Shown here: positions 6,618-14,072 of the stretch, one piece after another
Layout: each line of letters opens with the position of its first letter
Position numbering within the stretch: position 1 is the first letter of the stretch
Assembly: GCA_964520905.1 (NCBI GenBank)
Contig: CAZFQL010000031.1
Location: 1-14,088 of the forward strand
From: JAGVIE01 sp964520905
Lineage (GTDB): Bacteria > Bacteroidota > Ignavibacteria > UBA10030 > SZUA-254
Direction of reading: 5' to 3'
DNA length: 14,088 bases
Made by a program: the position numbers and the translations under genes
The notes under the pieces: generated by a model
Told to the model about the DNA's origin: nothing
What the model saw: the letters and a program-made list of their open reading frames with translations, nothing else
The model's database searches: none

Positions 6618-7173
6618 ATTGTTGTCAAGAATCGCACGTGCACTCAGGGAGGCAAAACTTCCTTACATGATTATCGGTGGACAGGCGGTTCTTATCTATG
6701 CTGAACCACGACTCACACGAGATATTGATATCGCATTGGGAATCAGTATTGAAGAATACTCTCAGTTAGATATCGTTTGTAAACGATGCGGGTTCAAGAA
6801 ACTGATAAATCACGGGTCTACATTTGTTCGCGAGACAAATGTACTGCCCGTTGTTGATGTGAAGAGTAATACTCGGATAGATTTCATCTTCTCGGATACA
6901 TCGTACGAGCGCGCCGCAATCCAAAAAGCTAATACGATTTTGATAGATGGAACGAAAGTGAAAGTTGCTCAACCGGAAGATGTTATTATACACAAAATGA
7001 TCGCCGGCAGACCGCGTGACCTCGAAGATGTTTCGAGTATCCTTATAAAACAGAAAAAGATGAATATCAAATATATACGAAAAATATTAAAAGATTTTGA
7101 AGAACATTTGGGTATTTCTTATATTCGTCCTTTTAATAGAATTATCACAACAACCAAACGTGTTAGTAGATGA
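6607..7173 (+). CDS. MNT/AbiEii-like nucleotidyltransferase
   Basis: The 188-residue protein has the polymerase-beta-type nucleotidyltransferase core: GGQAVLIYAEPRLTRDIDIA with G24-G25 and the metal-binding pair D39/D41, and a likely third acidic residue D92 in RIDFIF. The later motif PEDVIIHKMIAGRPRDLEDV (about 123-142) is typical of small stand-alone nucleotidyltransferases related to AbiEii/MNT TA proteins. These transfer NMP groups to tRNA or partner proteins; the target here is unknown. It starts at GTG 6607, overlapping the 66-residue gene by 11 bases, with no separate Shine-Dalgarno, so coupling is likely. Its TGA stop at 7171-7173 overlaps the E2 Shine-Dalgarno. Its position between E1 and E2 has no metabolic explanation. 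Confidence 0.82.
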   Translation: MFAELLSRIARALREAKLPYMIIGGQAVLIYAEPRLTRDIDIALGISIEEYSQLDIVCKRCGFKKLINHGSTFVRETNVLPVVDVKSNTRIDFIFSDTSYERAAIQKANTILIDGTKVKVAQPEDVIIHKMIAGRPRDLEDVSSILIKQKKMNIKYIRKILKDFEEHLGISYIRPFNRIITTTKRVSR

Positions 7174-7182
7174 GGATAATAT

Positions 7183-8493
7183 ATGTCAAAGATTGAAGTA
7201 GTAATGCCGCAATTAGGTGAGAGTCTCACCGAAGGTACGATTGTCAAATGGCACAAAAAGCCGGGCGATAAGATCAAGAAAGATGAAACACTTCTCGAGA
7301 TCAGTACCGATAAGGTTGATTCGGAAATCCCATCACCTGCATCAGGCGTAATCACAAAAATATTATTTGAAGAGCAAAAGACAGTGGAAGTCCGCACTGT
7401 AATTGCTGAGATCGAAACAGACGCATCGGCAGTATCATTTGAAGCCCCATCAAAATCTCCCGACGTACCCAAAGCGGCACCTATAAAAGAATCGACTCAA
7501 ACCCCATCCACACAAACAACAGCTACCGAGAAGCCGATTGGTGGAAGGTTTTATTCGCCACTCGTTCTCAGTATCGCGCGAGAAGAAGGTATTTCGATGG
7601 GAGAACTTGAGCAACTATCCGGTTCTGGTGAAGGCGGACGCGTAACTAAGAAAGACATACTTGCTTATGTAAGCACAAGACAATCAAGTAAACCAGCCTC
7701 GGCAACAGCTCAACCGGTGACACCCGCTGTGGTTGGTCACCTTGAAACCACATTAAAGCATATTGAGTCGGGAGATTTAGCTCAGAAATATCCCTTACCC
7801 CAATATGAAATTTTGCAGATGAGTAATGTGATTGCAAAAATGTCGGAACATATGGTGAAAAGTGTAAATACATCACCACATGTTTGGGCTGTGCATGAAT
7901 GCGATATGACGAATGTTGATAAAGCAAGGAGAAAGAACGCTGAGTCGTTTGAAAAACGTGAAGGATTCAAATTAACCTACACGCCGTTCGTCTGCGATGC
8001 GGTTATAAAAGCTCTGAAACAATTCCCGCTCGTCAACGCATCGGTTAATGGTGATAAGATTATACTGAAGAAATTCGTCAACCTTGGAATTGCCGTTGCG
8101 GCTGAAAACGGTTTGATTGTTCCTGTCATTAAAAATGCTGATGAAAAGAATTTCGTGGGTCTGGCGCGTTCATTAAATGACCTTGCATCACGCGCAAGAA
8201 TTAAGCGACTTGTTCCATCAGAGATCGAAGGAGGTACTTTCACGATAACGAACTTCGGTGTGTTCAATACTTTGATTGGAATACCGATTATTAACCAACC
8301 ACAAGTTGCAATACTCGGGACGGGTGCAGTGAAGAAACGTCCGGTTGTTATAAACGATGCTATCGCAATCCGTTCAATTGCACATTTGACGCTTGCATTC
8401 GATCATCGTATTGTAGATGGTGCTTTAGGAGGGACGTTTCTTGAGACTGTCTGTAAGTTGCTGGAGAATTACGATTCGGAAAAAATTCTGTAA
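7183..8493 (+). CDS. Dihydrolipoyl acyltransferase (E2)
   Basis: E2 is the core of the 2-oxoacid dehydrogenase complex: its swinging lipoyl arm takes the acyl group from E1 and passes it to CoA, then is reoxidised by E3. The 436 residues show one lipoyl domain (about 2-78) with the modified lysine K44 in the motif TDKVDSE, a Ser/Thr/Pro-rich linker (about 82-119), a peripheral-subunit-binding domain (about 124-163, SPLVLSIAREEGISMGELE to GGRVTKKDIL), a second linker, and the catalytic domain (about 205-436) ending in DHRIVDG with H408 and D412. Its Shine-Dalgarno GAGG (7172-7175) overlaps the nucleotidyltransferase stop. A single lipoyl domain fits branched-chain or general acyltransferases as well as some pyruvate types, so the substrate is left open. 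It provides the target of LipB and LipA. Confidence 0.94.
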   Translation: MSKIEVVMPQLGESLTEGTIVKWHKKPGDKIKKDETLLEISTDKVDSEIPSPASGVITKILFEEQKTVEVRTVIAEIETDASAVSFEAPSKSPDVPKAAPIKESTQTPSTQTTATEKPIGGRFYSPLVLSIAREEGISMGELEQLSGSGEGGRVTKKDILAYVSTRQSSKPASATAQPVTPAVVGHLETTLKHIESGDLAQKYPLPQYEILQMSNVIAKMSEHMVKSVNTSPHVWAVHECDMTNVDKARRKNAESFEKREGFKLTYTPFVCDAVIKALKQFPLVNASVNGDKIILKKFVNLGIAVAAENGLIVPVIKNADEKNFVGLARSLNDLASRARIKRLVPSEIEGGTFTITNFGVFNTLIGIPIINQPQVAILGTGAVKKRPVVINDAIAIRSIAHLTLAFDHRIVDGALGGTFLETVCKLLENYDSEKIL

Positions 8494-8500
8494 ATCCTCA

Positions 8501-8558
8501 ACCCCTCCCGTCCTCCCCTTCTCCCAATTTGGGAGAAGGGGAGGAGTAGAGGTGGGGT
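8501..8558 (+). repeat. Long GC-rich palindrome between E2 and lipA
   Basis: Bases 8511-8525 and 8531-8545 form a perfect 15-bp inverted repeat around the 5-base spacer AATTT. Outer arms 8501-8508 and 8551-8558 pair with one mismatch, so the whole element folds as a long hairpin in a purine/pyrimidine-biased (C+T then G+A) sequence. It begins 7 bases after the E2 stop. The composition and spacer position resemble dispersed REP/MITE-like palindromes. A terminator role is weaker because no T-run follows. No second copy is visible in this window. Confidence 0.75.
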
Positions 8559-8582
8559 AGAGGGTATTATCGACACTAAAAT

Positions 8583-9446
8583 ATGAGACTTGATTTAGAA
8601 GAAAATAAACCGCTTCGTCGGCCTGATTGGCTGAAAGCGAAGATACCATCCGGTGAGAATTATGCTCGATTGAAATCTCTAATCGAAGGCAGGGAGCTCC
8701 ACACAGTTTGCGAAGAAGCTCGCTGTCCGAACATGGGCGAGTGCTGGAATCACGGCACAGCGACATTTATGATACTCGGTGATGTTTGTACTCGGAGCTG
8801 TGGGTTCTGCGCCGTGAAAACAGGTAAGCCAACCGAGCTTGATGCTCAGGAGCCATACCGAGTTGCTGAAGCTGTTAAGACAATGGGTGTCCGTCACGCT
8901 GTTATCACTTCAGTTAACCGTGATGAATTGTTTGATGGCGGTGCACAGATATTTGCAGATACAATTCGACAAATCCGAGGCACAGCACATTCCACAAAAG
9001 TAGAAGTTCTTATTCCTGATTTCAGAGGAGACGAATTCGCGCTTAACATTGTACTCGATTCTTTTCCCGATATTCTAAACCATAATATGGAAACAGTTCC
9101 TCGTTTGTATCCAACCGTCAGTCCGCAGGCAAACTACAACCGATCTCTTGAGCTTCTCGGCCGTGCGAAGCGGAGAGGGTTCAACACTAAAACCGGTTTG
9201 ATGCTCGGTATCGGAGAGACAACAGAAGAAGTAATCGATGTGATGAAAGATTTACGTCAGATTAAATGCGACATACTAACTCTTGGTCAATATCTCCAGC
9301 CGAGCAAAGAGCATTTACCAGTAGATCGATTCGTTCATCCTGATGAGTTTAAAATGTTAAAGGAATCCGGATTGAAGATGGGTTTCAGGCATGTAGAGTC
9401 GGGACCATTAGTGCGAAGCTCGTATCATGCGGAGGGACAAATCTAA
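8583..9446 (+). CDS. lipA: Lipoyl synthase (radical SAM)
   Basis: LipA inserts two sulfur atoms into the octanoyl group that LipB attaches to lipoyl domains, using S-adenosylmethionine and two iron-sulfur clusters. All ligands are visible in the 287-residue protein: the auxiliary-cluster cysteines C43, C48 and C54 in VCEEARCPNMGEC, the radical-SAM CxxxCxxC cysteines C69, C73 and C76 in CTRSCGFC, and the C-terminal RSSYHA motif that provides the serine ligand. PNMGECWNHGTATFMILGD and HNMETVPRLYPTVSP are further hallmarks. The length is normal. ATG 8583 lacks a good Shine-Dalgarno. The gene is 89 bases from E2 behind the palindrome, so it may be read through from the operon or have its own promoter; I see no convincing one. 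Confidence 0.96.
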   Translation: MRLDLEENKPLRRPDWLKAKIPSGENYARLKSLIEGRELHTVCEEARCPNMGECWNHGTATFMILGDVCTRSCGFCAVKTGKPTELDAQEPYRVAEAVKTMGVRHAVITSVNRDELFDGGAQIFADTIRQIRGTAHSTKVEVLIPDFRGDEFALNIVLDSFPDILNHNMETVPRLYPTVSPQANYNRSLELLGRAKRRGFNTKTGLMLGIGETTEEVIDVMKDLRQIKCDILTLGQYLQPSKEHLPVDRFVHPDEFKMLKESGLKMGFRHVESGPLVRSSYHAEGQI

Positions 9447-9515
9447 GTCGAAATTAGAAGCTGAATTCTATGGCTATCTTCTGTAGACAATTCTGAGAGA
9501 TGTTGGCTGTGAGAG

Positions 9516-9544
9516 TTGATTCTAACGAAAATAAATTGTAAACT
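9516..9544 (+). promoter_or_regulatory. Putative promoter of the ImmA/DUF4411 operon
   Basis: TTGATT at 9516-9521 and TAAACT at 9539-9544 are 17 bases apart. Each is a partial consensus match, so the call rests on correct spacing, position in the 143-base gap after lipA, and the inverted repeat directly after the -10 box. The predicted start is near 9551. Confidence 0.4.
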
Positions 9545-9545
9545 T

Positions 9546-9564
9546 ACCCACTAGAAAAGTGGGT
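9546..9564. promoter_or_regulatory. Inverted repeat, candidate operator
   Basis: ACCCACT at 9546-9552 and AGTGGGT at 9558-9564 are perfect inverted arms around AGAAA. They sit 1 base after the putative -10 box and 26 bases before the start of an HTH protein. That is a classic place for an autoregulatory operator. It could also act as an RNA hairpin in the leader. Both readings are inference. Confidence 0.45.
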
Positions 9565-9589
9565 GAACAGAAATATTAATCGAATTGTA

Positions 9590-10693
9590 ATGAGTCGTAT
9601 AGAAGTAAATATTAACCCAAGCGTGTTACAATGGGCAAGAGAAGAAGCCGGTTACGATCCTTCTGAAATTGCCGCAAAAGTAGAAGTCCCTATGGAAAAA
9701 TACAATACGTGGGAGCAGAAGGGTGAAAAAGTGCCTCTTGGGAAATTAAAAAATATTGCCAATTATTATAAAAGGCAATTAGCTGTGTTTTTCCTCCCTG
9801 AAGTCCCAAAGAAAATCGTCAAGCCGAAAGATTTTCGGAATGTCATAACTGCAAAGAGTAAACTCTCCAAAAAAGTTCTTTTAGTAATGCGCGATGTTAC
9901 CTATTTTCGTCAAACCGCACTTGAAATAAAAGGAGGAGGATACTGGAAAAATCGCTACAGCTGGATAGCTGAAGTTGATGCCAACAATAAAAAATCCGAT
10001 GTGATTGCAGGATGGCTTCGTGAGAAATTAAACATAAGTATCGAAGAACAATTCCATTGGAAAGCCCCGAGTGAGGCGTATCGTACGTGGAGAAGTGCAG
10101 TAGAAAACCAATTGGGAATTTTGATCTTCCAATTTCCGATGCCGCTAAAAGAAGTGCAGGGTTTTTGTTTTACAGATGTGGATCCTTATGCAATCATTGT
10201 TAATTCCAATCATTCTTATACTGGTCGTATCTTTACCATCTTTCACGAATTGGCTCATATCATAAAGCATACTTCCGGCATTTGTTTGTGGGATGATGTT
10301 ATGGAAAACCAAAATGAAGAATGGGAATGCAATTCGATTGCAGGAAATTTTCTTGTTCCAAAGAATACCCTCCAATCCACAGACGATCTTAAAGAAATTC
10401 AGACATACGCCAACAAGTTTAAAATTAGTCCGGAAGCATATCTGCGTAGATTAAAAGAAGAAAAGGAAATCAGTTCCGTAAAATTCTTTACACTGTTGGA
10501 TCAAATAAAAGCATCGTATCCCGCAATTCTACGTAAGAAAATAATCATTAAGCCTGAAGTGAAAAGCAGGGCGAGCAGAGGTGAAACATTTTACACGCTT
10601 GTACTTGATGCTCTGAATCAAAATAGAATATCTTATACACAAGCATCCGGAATGCTCGATCTGAATATCAGCCGGGTAATGCGTGAAGCATAG
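9590..10693 (+). CDS. XRE-HTH / ImmA-IrrE metallopeptidase fusion
   Basis: From ATG 9590 the protein has 367 residues. Its first 60 or so form a helix-turn-helix of XRE type (WAREEAGYDPSEIAAKVEVP, then KLKNIANYYKR). The middle is a helical linker. A zinc-protease domain follows, with FHELAHII giving the HExxH motif (H219, E220, H223) and a glutamate-rich EEWECNSIAGNFLVP helix at about 243-257 supplying the likely third ligand. ImmA/IrrE proteins cleave repressors or act as antitoxin-like regulators; fusion to XRE suggests DNA binding and control by proteolysis. An in-frame GTG at 9563 would add nine residues but lies inside the inverted repeat, so ATG 9590 is preferred, though neither has a clear Shine-Dalgarno. 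The next gene, DUF4411, overlaps by 11 bases, a recurring pairing in TA-like loci. Confidence 0.88.
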   Translation: MSRIEVNINPSVLQWAREEAGYDPSEIAAKVEVPMEKYNTWEQKGEKVPLGKLKNIANYYKRQLAVFFLPEVPKKIVKPKDFRNVITAKSKLSKKVLLVMRDVTYFRQTALEIKGGGYWKNRYSWIAEVDANNKKSDVIAGWLREKLNISIEEQFHWKAPSEAYRTWRSAVENQLGILIFQFPMPLKEVQGFCFTDVDPYAIIVNSNHSYTGRIFTIFHELAHIIKHTSGICLWDDVMENQNEEWECNSIAGNFLVPKNTLQSTDDLKEIQTYANKFKISPEAYLRRLKEEKEISSVKFFTLLDQIKASYPAILRKKIIIKPEVKSRASRGETFYTLVLDALNQNRISYTQASGMLDLNISRVMREA

Positions 10694-11207
10694 TTCGCAA
10701 AATATCTATTGCTTTGATACGAGCGCTTTGGTAACGATGCACCGATACTATCCTATACGAATCCTGCCTGATTTATGGAACAATCTTGAAGAATTATTTA
10801 AGAAACGCCGGGTCCGTTCCCACGAATTTGTGTACGATGAAATTGTACCTTCAACCGGAACAAAAGATGATTTAGCAAAACTTGTTTCGAAACATAAAGT
10901 CTGTTTTCAAGCAATCACAAAAAAACAAGCGCAAGTTGTCCCTGAAATTCTTTCTCTCTTTCCACATCTAATTGATCCGAGGAGCAAGAAAGATCAAGCC
11001 GATCCCTGGATTATTGCGATGGTTGTTGAATTAATGGAAGAGACAAGTCTTTTCGGCAAAGAATCTGAATTTGTTGTTGTTAGCACCGAGAGTGAATCGA
11101 GTCCAAATAAAATTCCTGCTGTTTGCAAGCATTACAGCGTAAGGCATATGAATCTTTTTGAATTTTATGAAGATAATGGATGGAGTTTTTCATTATCAAT
11201 AAAATGA
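10683..11207 (+). CDS. DUF4411 PIN-like protein, probable toxin
   Basis: The 174-residue protein starts with the PIN-domain opening strand IYCFDTSALV, whose D12 is the first metal ligand. Further features are ILPDLWNNLEELFKKRRVRS (about 27-46), the acidic YDEIVPS (E53), KKDQADPWIIAMVV with D104/D107 (about 102-114), and the strand VVVSTESESS (about 131-140). This order fits DUF4411, a family within the PIN-like ribonuclease clan. RNase toxin activity is inferred from the family, not shown. GTG 10683 overlaps the upstream XRE/ImmA gene by 11 bases and lacks its own Shine-Dalgarno, so coupled translation is likely, which fits control by the partner. Its TGA overlaps an ATG of a possible third small gene (ATGA at 11204-11207). 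Confidence 0.85.
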   Translation: MKHSSQNIYCFDTSALVTMHRYYPIRILPDLWNNLEELFKKRRVRSHEFVYDEIVPSTGTKDDLAKLVSKHKVCFQAITKKQAQVVPEILSLFPHLIDPRSKKDQADPWIIAMVVELMEETSLFGKESEFVVVSTESESSPNKIPAVCKHYSVRHMNLFEFYEDNGWSFSLSIK

Positions 11208-11464
11208 GCTGCTACCCGCGGATCTGTTGGATGGAGTATTTCCAGAAAACTGAATCTCTCTCGTTGAAGTATATGAAAGAAATTAATCGGCTCTGGCAGA
11301 ATCCAGATTTTTTATACGATAATATAGTGAGATACCAGAGAACGATACAACCGGATGGTGACATAGAAGACTCACTTGATTTTTCTCAGCAAAGCGTTCA
11401 GCAACGAATAGATAAAGGACACAAAGCGGCTGACAAAACGTTTCAGGGATTTGTGTGTCCTTGA
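11204..11464 (+). CDS. Possible third small gene of the ImmA/DUF4411 operon
   Basis: An 86-codon frame begins at an ATG that shares ATGA with the DUF4411 stop, a coupling arrangement seen elsewhere in this window. The product is soluble, with a tyrosine- and leucine-rich helix (MEYFQKTESLSLKYMKEINR, about residues 10-29), a RYQRTIQPDGDIEDSLDFSQ stretch and a C-terminal AADKTFQGFVCP. I recognise no family. The open frame extends slightly upstream to 11180 inside DUF4411, which I do not think is used. It may be a real partner, a remnant of a longer gene, or a chance frame. Confidence 0.35.
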   Translation: MSCYPRICWMEYFQKTESLSLKYMKEINRLWQNPDFLYDNIVRYQRTIQPDGDIEDSLDFSQQSVQQRIDKGHKAADKTFQGFVCP

Positions 11465-11978
11465 GTTGATTTGGAGTTTGTATAAGAATATCAATAGCTG
11501 AAAACAGATGAAAAAGTGGCAAGGATTCAGAGGGATAAGTCTGATATAGAAAATAATTGAGAGAAACGTGAGAATTCTATTGCTATTATTTGTGGATTTT
11601 CGTAAAATCTTAATAATGATTTTGGGCCAATGGGTGAGGGGATTTTTTTGATTTGTAGTGATGCATGTGAAGGTTAGCTTTATTATTTATTAATACACCC
11701 CCAAAAAAAGTTCTCATCAACATAAAACCATTTCGTGACATTTATGATATGAGTCTTGATGGCACTAAATGCACTGCCATCGCATTATTAGAAGATGATA
11801 AGATAGATTTAAAGAATTCAAGTCGATTATAAAGAACAAGTCTTCGTCCAAAACAAAGAATACATACACTGATGCATCTGCAAAGCGTCTGCAGTCAGCT
11901 TAGATTTGAATTTATTCAATGAATAGTTGATTGAGAATGAAGCATAAACAAAAAACATTTATTAAAGAATGAATACTT
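11465..11978. other. 514-base spacer, no intact gene
   Basis: This AT-rich stretch separates the TA-like operon from the VWA gene. It contains the short, possibly frameshifted reading frame listed at 11671-11903 and a perfect small palindrome, TTGAAT-TT-ATTCAA, at 11906-11919. A T7 run near 11643 follows GGGG but no stem pairs with it, so I do not call a terminator. I found no convincing promoter for the VWA gene, tRNA or CRISPR-like repeats. Confidence 0.6.
11671..11903 (+). pseudogene. Possible frameshifted remnant of a small gene
   Basis: One frame is open from 11671 to a TAA at 11830-11832 and includes an ATG at 11749 followed by MSLDGTKCTAIALLEDDKID. In another frame, coding-like sequence resumes about 11808 (FKEFKSIIKNKSSSKTKNTY) and runs to TAG 11901-11903. 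Joining the two near 11805 with a single-base shift gives a continuous peptide of about 50 residues from the ATG. Composition alone supports it; no family is recognised, so this is a weak call. Confidence 0.25.
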
Positions 11979-14072
11979 ATGCAAGAAAGTAGAGAACTGC
12001 CATCCGAGCAAAGTGACTCTGGTCAGCGAAATACCGCCGTGAACAGAAACTCAAAGATCCCCAGACCCTCTTGGGTCCAAGTTATCGGCAACAAGATAAT
12101 AAGATTATGGTTCTTTCTTGGTGTATTTATTTTTGTTTTGTTGATTTCCGGGTTCTTTCATTCCTGTACAAAAGATGATGAAGACAAAAACAGCTCATCA
12201 CGTAATAAACTAGATAGTACAAGAACTAAGGACAGCATGCCCCCGAAAGCATGGCTTACGGTAAGACTTTATGTGGATGTATCAGGAAGTGTTGACGGTA
12301 CTAGCATGGTGAGAACGATCAGTGCATTGACTGATGAAATAAAACAAACCCAAAAACTTTACAATACGAAACTTGAAAGAGTTGTTTTATACTTTTTCTC
12401 AGAAGATGTTGTCCACGAAATCTCAAATATTCAGTTTCCTATTCAGTTTCCCTCTCATACAACGTGGGATATTGAATTCACAAATTTTGTGAAAAACAAA
12501 TTCAAAGAAATACGAGCAAAGGGCTCGACAAATACTGATTTTATTAGGCTAATCGAAGCTATTCGTAGTTCATTAACGATTCCCTACGACCATAATAAGT
12601 ATCGGAATTTTGCAACGGTGGTTATTTCTGATTTCAGACATACTTCCAAAGACAAAACATATTTTAGTAATATGCAGGTGCCAGGTTCTATTGATTCACT
12701 TACCCGTTACCTTACCACTCAGAAAATATTCGAGGGTTATACATTAAGTGGCTCATATAGTCCGATAGTGTTTATTAAATGTCAGAGTCGCCCCCCATAC
12801 ATAACAAAAGGTTACTCGTTAGATACATTGCTGATCAAAGCGAGAGATAAGTATCCGGGCTTGGTGTATTATCTCCGGGACGGCACGGCAGAACTTGGTG
12901 ATATTTTTGAACGACTTCGAACGCCAATGACGATCACAATAAAGGAGGATTGGACTAATTATCAATCCAGTAAAATCATTGGACGGAATACTCGCTTACA
13001 ATTATCATTTTTGTGTACTTCAACCTATCCAGTTGTTATGGATGTACCGATCAGTATTCTTGGGATATCGACAAGTCCCGAATATGACGAGCTTAAAGTT
13101 CCTACTGGGACATCAATAGTAAGAACTAAAAATACTTTTCTTTATAATTATTTCCTCGGGGAGTTAGATAGAGACCCTTCCCCTGCTTATATTGGAATTC
13201 TTCAGGGAAGAATTGTAATTAACAAAGGAACAGATAATCAGGAAGGATATCAAGTTCTGGATCAATCAGAAGAGATCATCACATATTATGTGGACAGAGA
13301 AATCATGGCTCTCGTTCCTAATATACCCGGCAAACTTGTATTGTATTTTACAAACAGACTGGATAGTAGGGTTGTTTTGAAAAAACCTATTCTTATTGGA
13401 AACAATATGCAGTTATTATGCGATAGAGACAGCATAATTCTATATCCGAATGAAGTGAAACAACAAGAAGTAACAAGATGGACTTTTATCCCATATTCAG
13501 ATCTACGTAATAAACAAAGTATGACGAGTTTCGAAGTCCCCGGTAATCTTTCTATTCATGTTAAAGACAGCACTATCGCAAAATTTGCACGTGGAGCATA
13601 TTACAAAAAAACGCATGAAAGTTTTCCGATGGTTGCTGCACCATTAGTACTCAAGGTTATTGGCCCGGTAGAGGCTGCATTTTGTGCATCAGTCTATCCA
13701 CTCTCATTTCTTGAATGGCTCTTCGTACCCTTCGGAGTTCTTCTGATTCTTCTGATCTTACCAATATCTGATAGATCAACAGAAGAAAACGAAAGGAGGT
13801 ATCCACATCTTGTAGCATATTTTCCACAGACAGAACCATATCCCTCTGTGATCTATCATATACTCTATGCTTTTGCAGTCTTAGGCTTAGTTTTTTATCT
13901 GTTTATGATTGGTACCGAGCCGATTCTCGATGTAGATTATGTTTTCAGAGAATCTATCTTTTCGGATGTTTATAAATGGGCATATATGGTAATTGTTTCT
14001 TTCCTTCTCATTATTGTGTATTGGTACACAAGGCAAAATGATCTTGCCCCGATTTTCTGGACAATAAGTTAA
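11979..14072 (+). CDS. Membrane-anchored VWA-domain protein, family unknown
   Basis: The 697 residues start with a polar, basic 40-residue tail, then a membrane segment (about 41-60, RLWFFLGVFIFVLLISGFF). After a charged linker comes a VWA domain (about 92-250): the strand LTVRLYVDVSGSVDG holds the MIDAS motif D100-x-S102-x-S104, a threonine candidate is T186 in STNTDF, and the later aspartate is D218 in VVISDF. Residues about 315-565 look like beta-rich domains. Three hydrophobic segments follow (about 578-596, 624-645, 665-683), with a charged loop DRSTEENERRYPH between the first two. Positive-inside reasoning puts the VWA and beta region outside the cytoplasm. VWA domains bind protein partners through a metal ion; the partner here is unknown. 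HSC at 61-63 is a poor lipobox, so lipidation is unlikely. I know no family with this exact layout. Confidence 0.85.
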   Translation: MQESRELPSEQSDSGQRNTAVNRNSKIPRPSWVQVIGNKIIRLWFFLGVFIFVLLISGFFHSCTKDDEDKNSSSRNKLDSTRTKDSMPPKAWLTVRLYVDVSGSVDGTSMVRTISALTDEIKQTQKLYNTKLERVVLYFFSEDVVHEISNIQFPIQFPSHTTWDIEFTNFVKNKFKEIRAKGSTNTDFIRLIEAIRSSLTIPYDHNKYRNFATVVISDFRHTSKDKTYFSNMQVPGSIDSLTRYLTTQKIFEGYTLSGSYSPIVFIKCQSRPPYITKGYSLDTLLIKARDKYPGLVYYLRDGTAELGDIFERLRTPMTITIKEDWTNYQSSKIIGRNTRLQLSFLCTSTYPVVMDVPISILGISTSPEYDELKVPTGTSIVRTKNTFLYNYFLGELDRDPSPAYIGILQGRIVINKGTDNQEGYQVLDQSEEIITYYVDREIMALVPNIPGKLVLYFTNRLDSRVVLKKPILIGNNMQLLCDRDSIILYPNEVKQQEVTRWTFIPYSDLRNKQSMTSFEVPGNLSIHVKDSTIAKFARGAYYKKTHESFPMVAAPLVLKVIGPVEAAFCASVYPLSFLEWLFVPFGVLLILLILPISDRSTEENERRYPHLVAYFPQTEPYPSVIYHILYAFAVLGLVFYLFMIGTEPILDVDYVFRESIFSDVYKWAYMVIVSFLLIIVYWYTRQNDLAPIFWTIS

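Noticed and set aside
11630..11652. GGGG followed by T7 as a terminator
   Set aside because: No upstream bases pair to form a stem.
12150..12170. Lipoprotein signal in the VWA protein at HSC (residues 61-63)
   Set aside because: A 40-residue polar tail precedes the hydrophobic segment and the residues before the cysteine do not fit a lipobox well; a membrane anchor is simpler.
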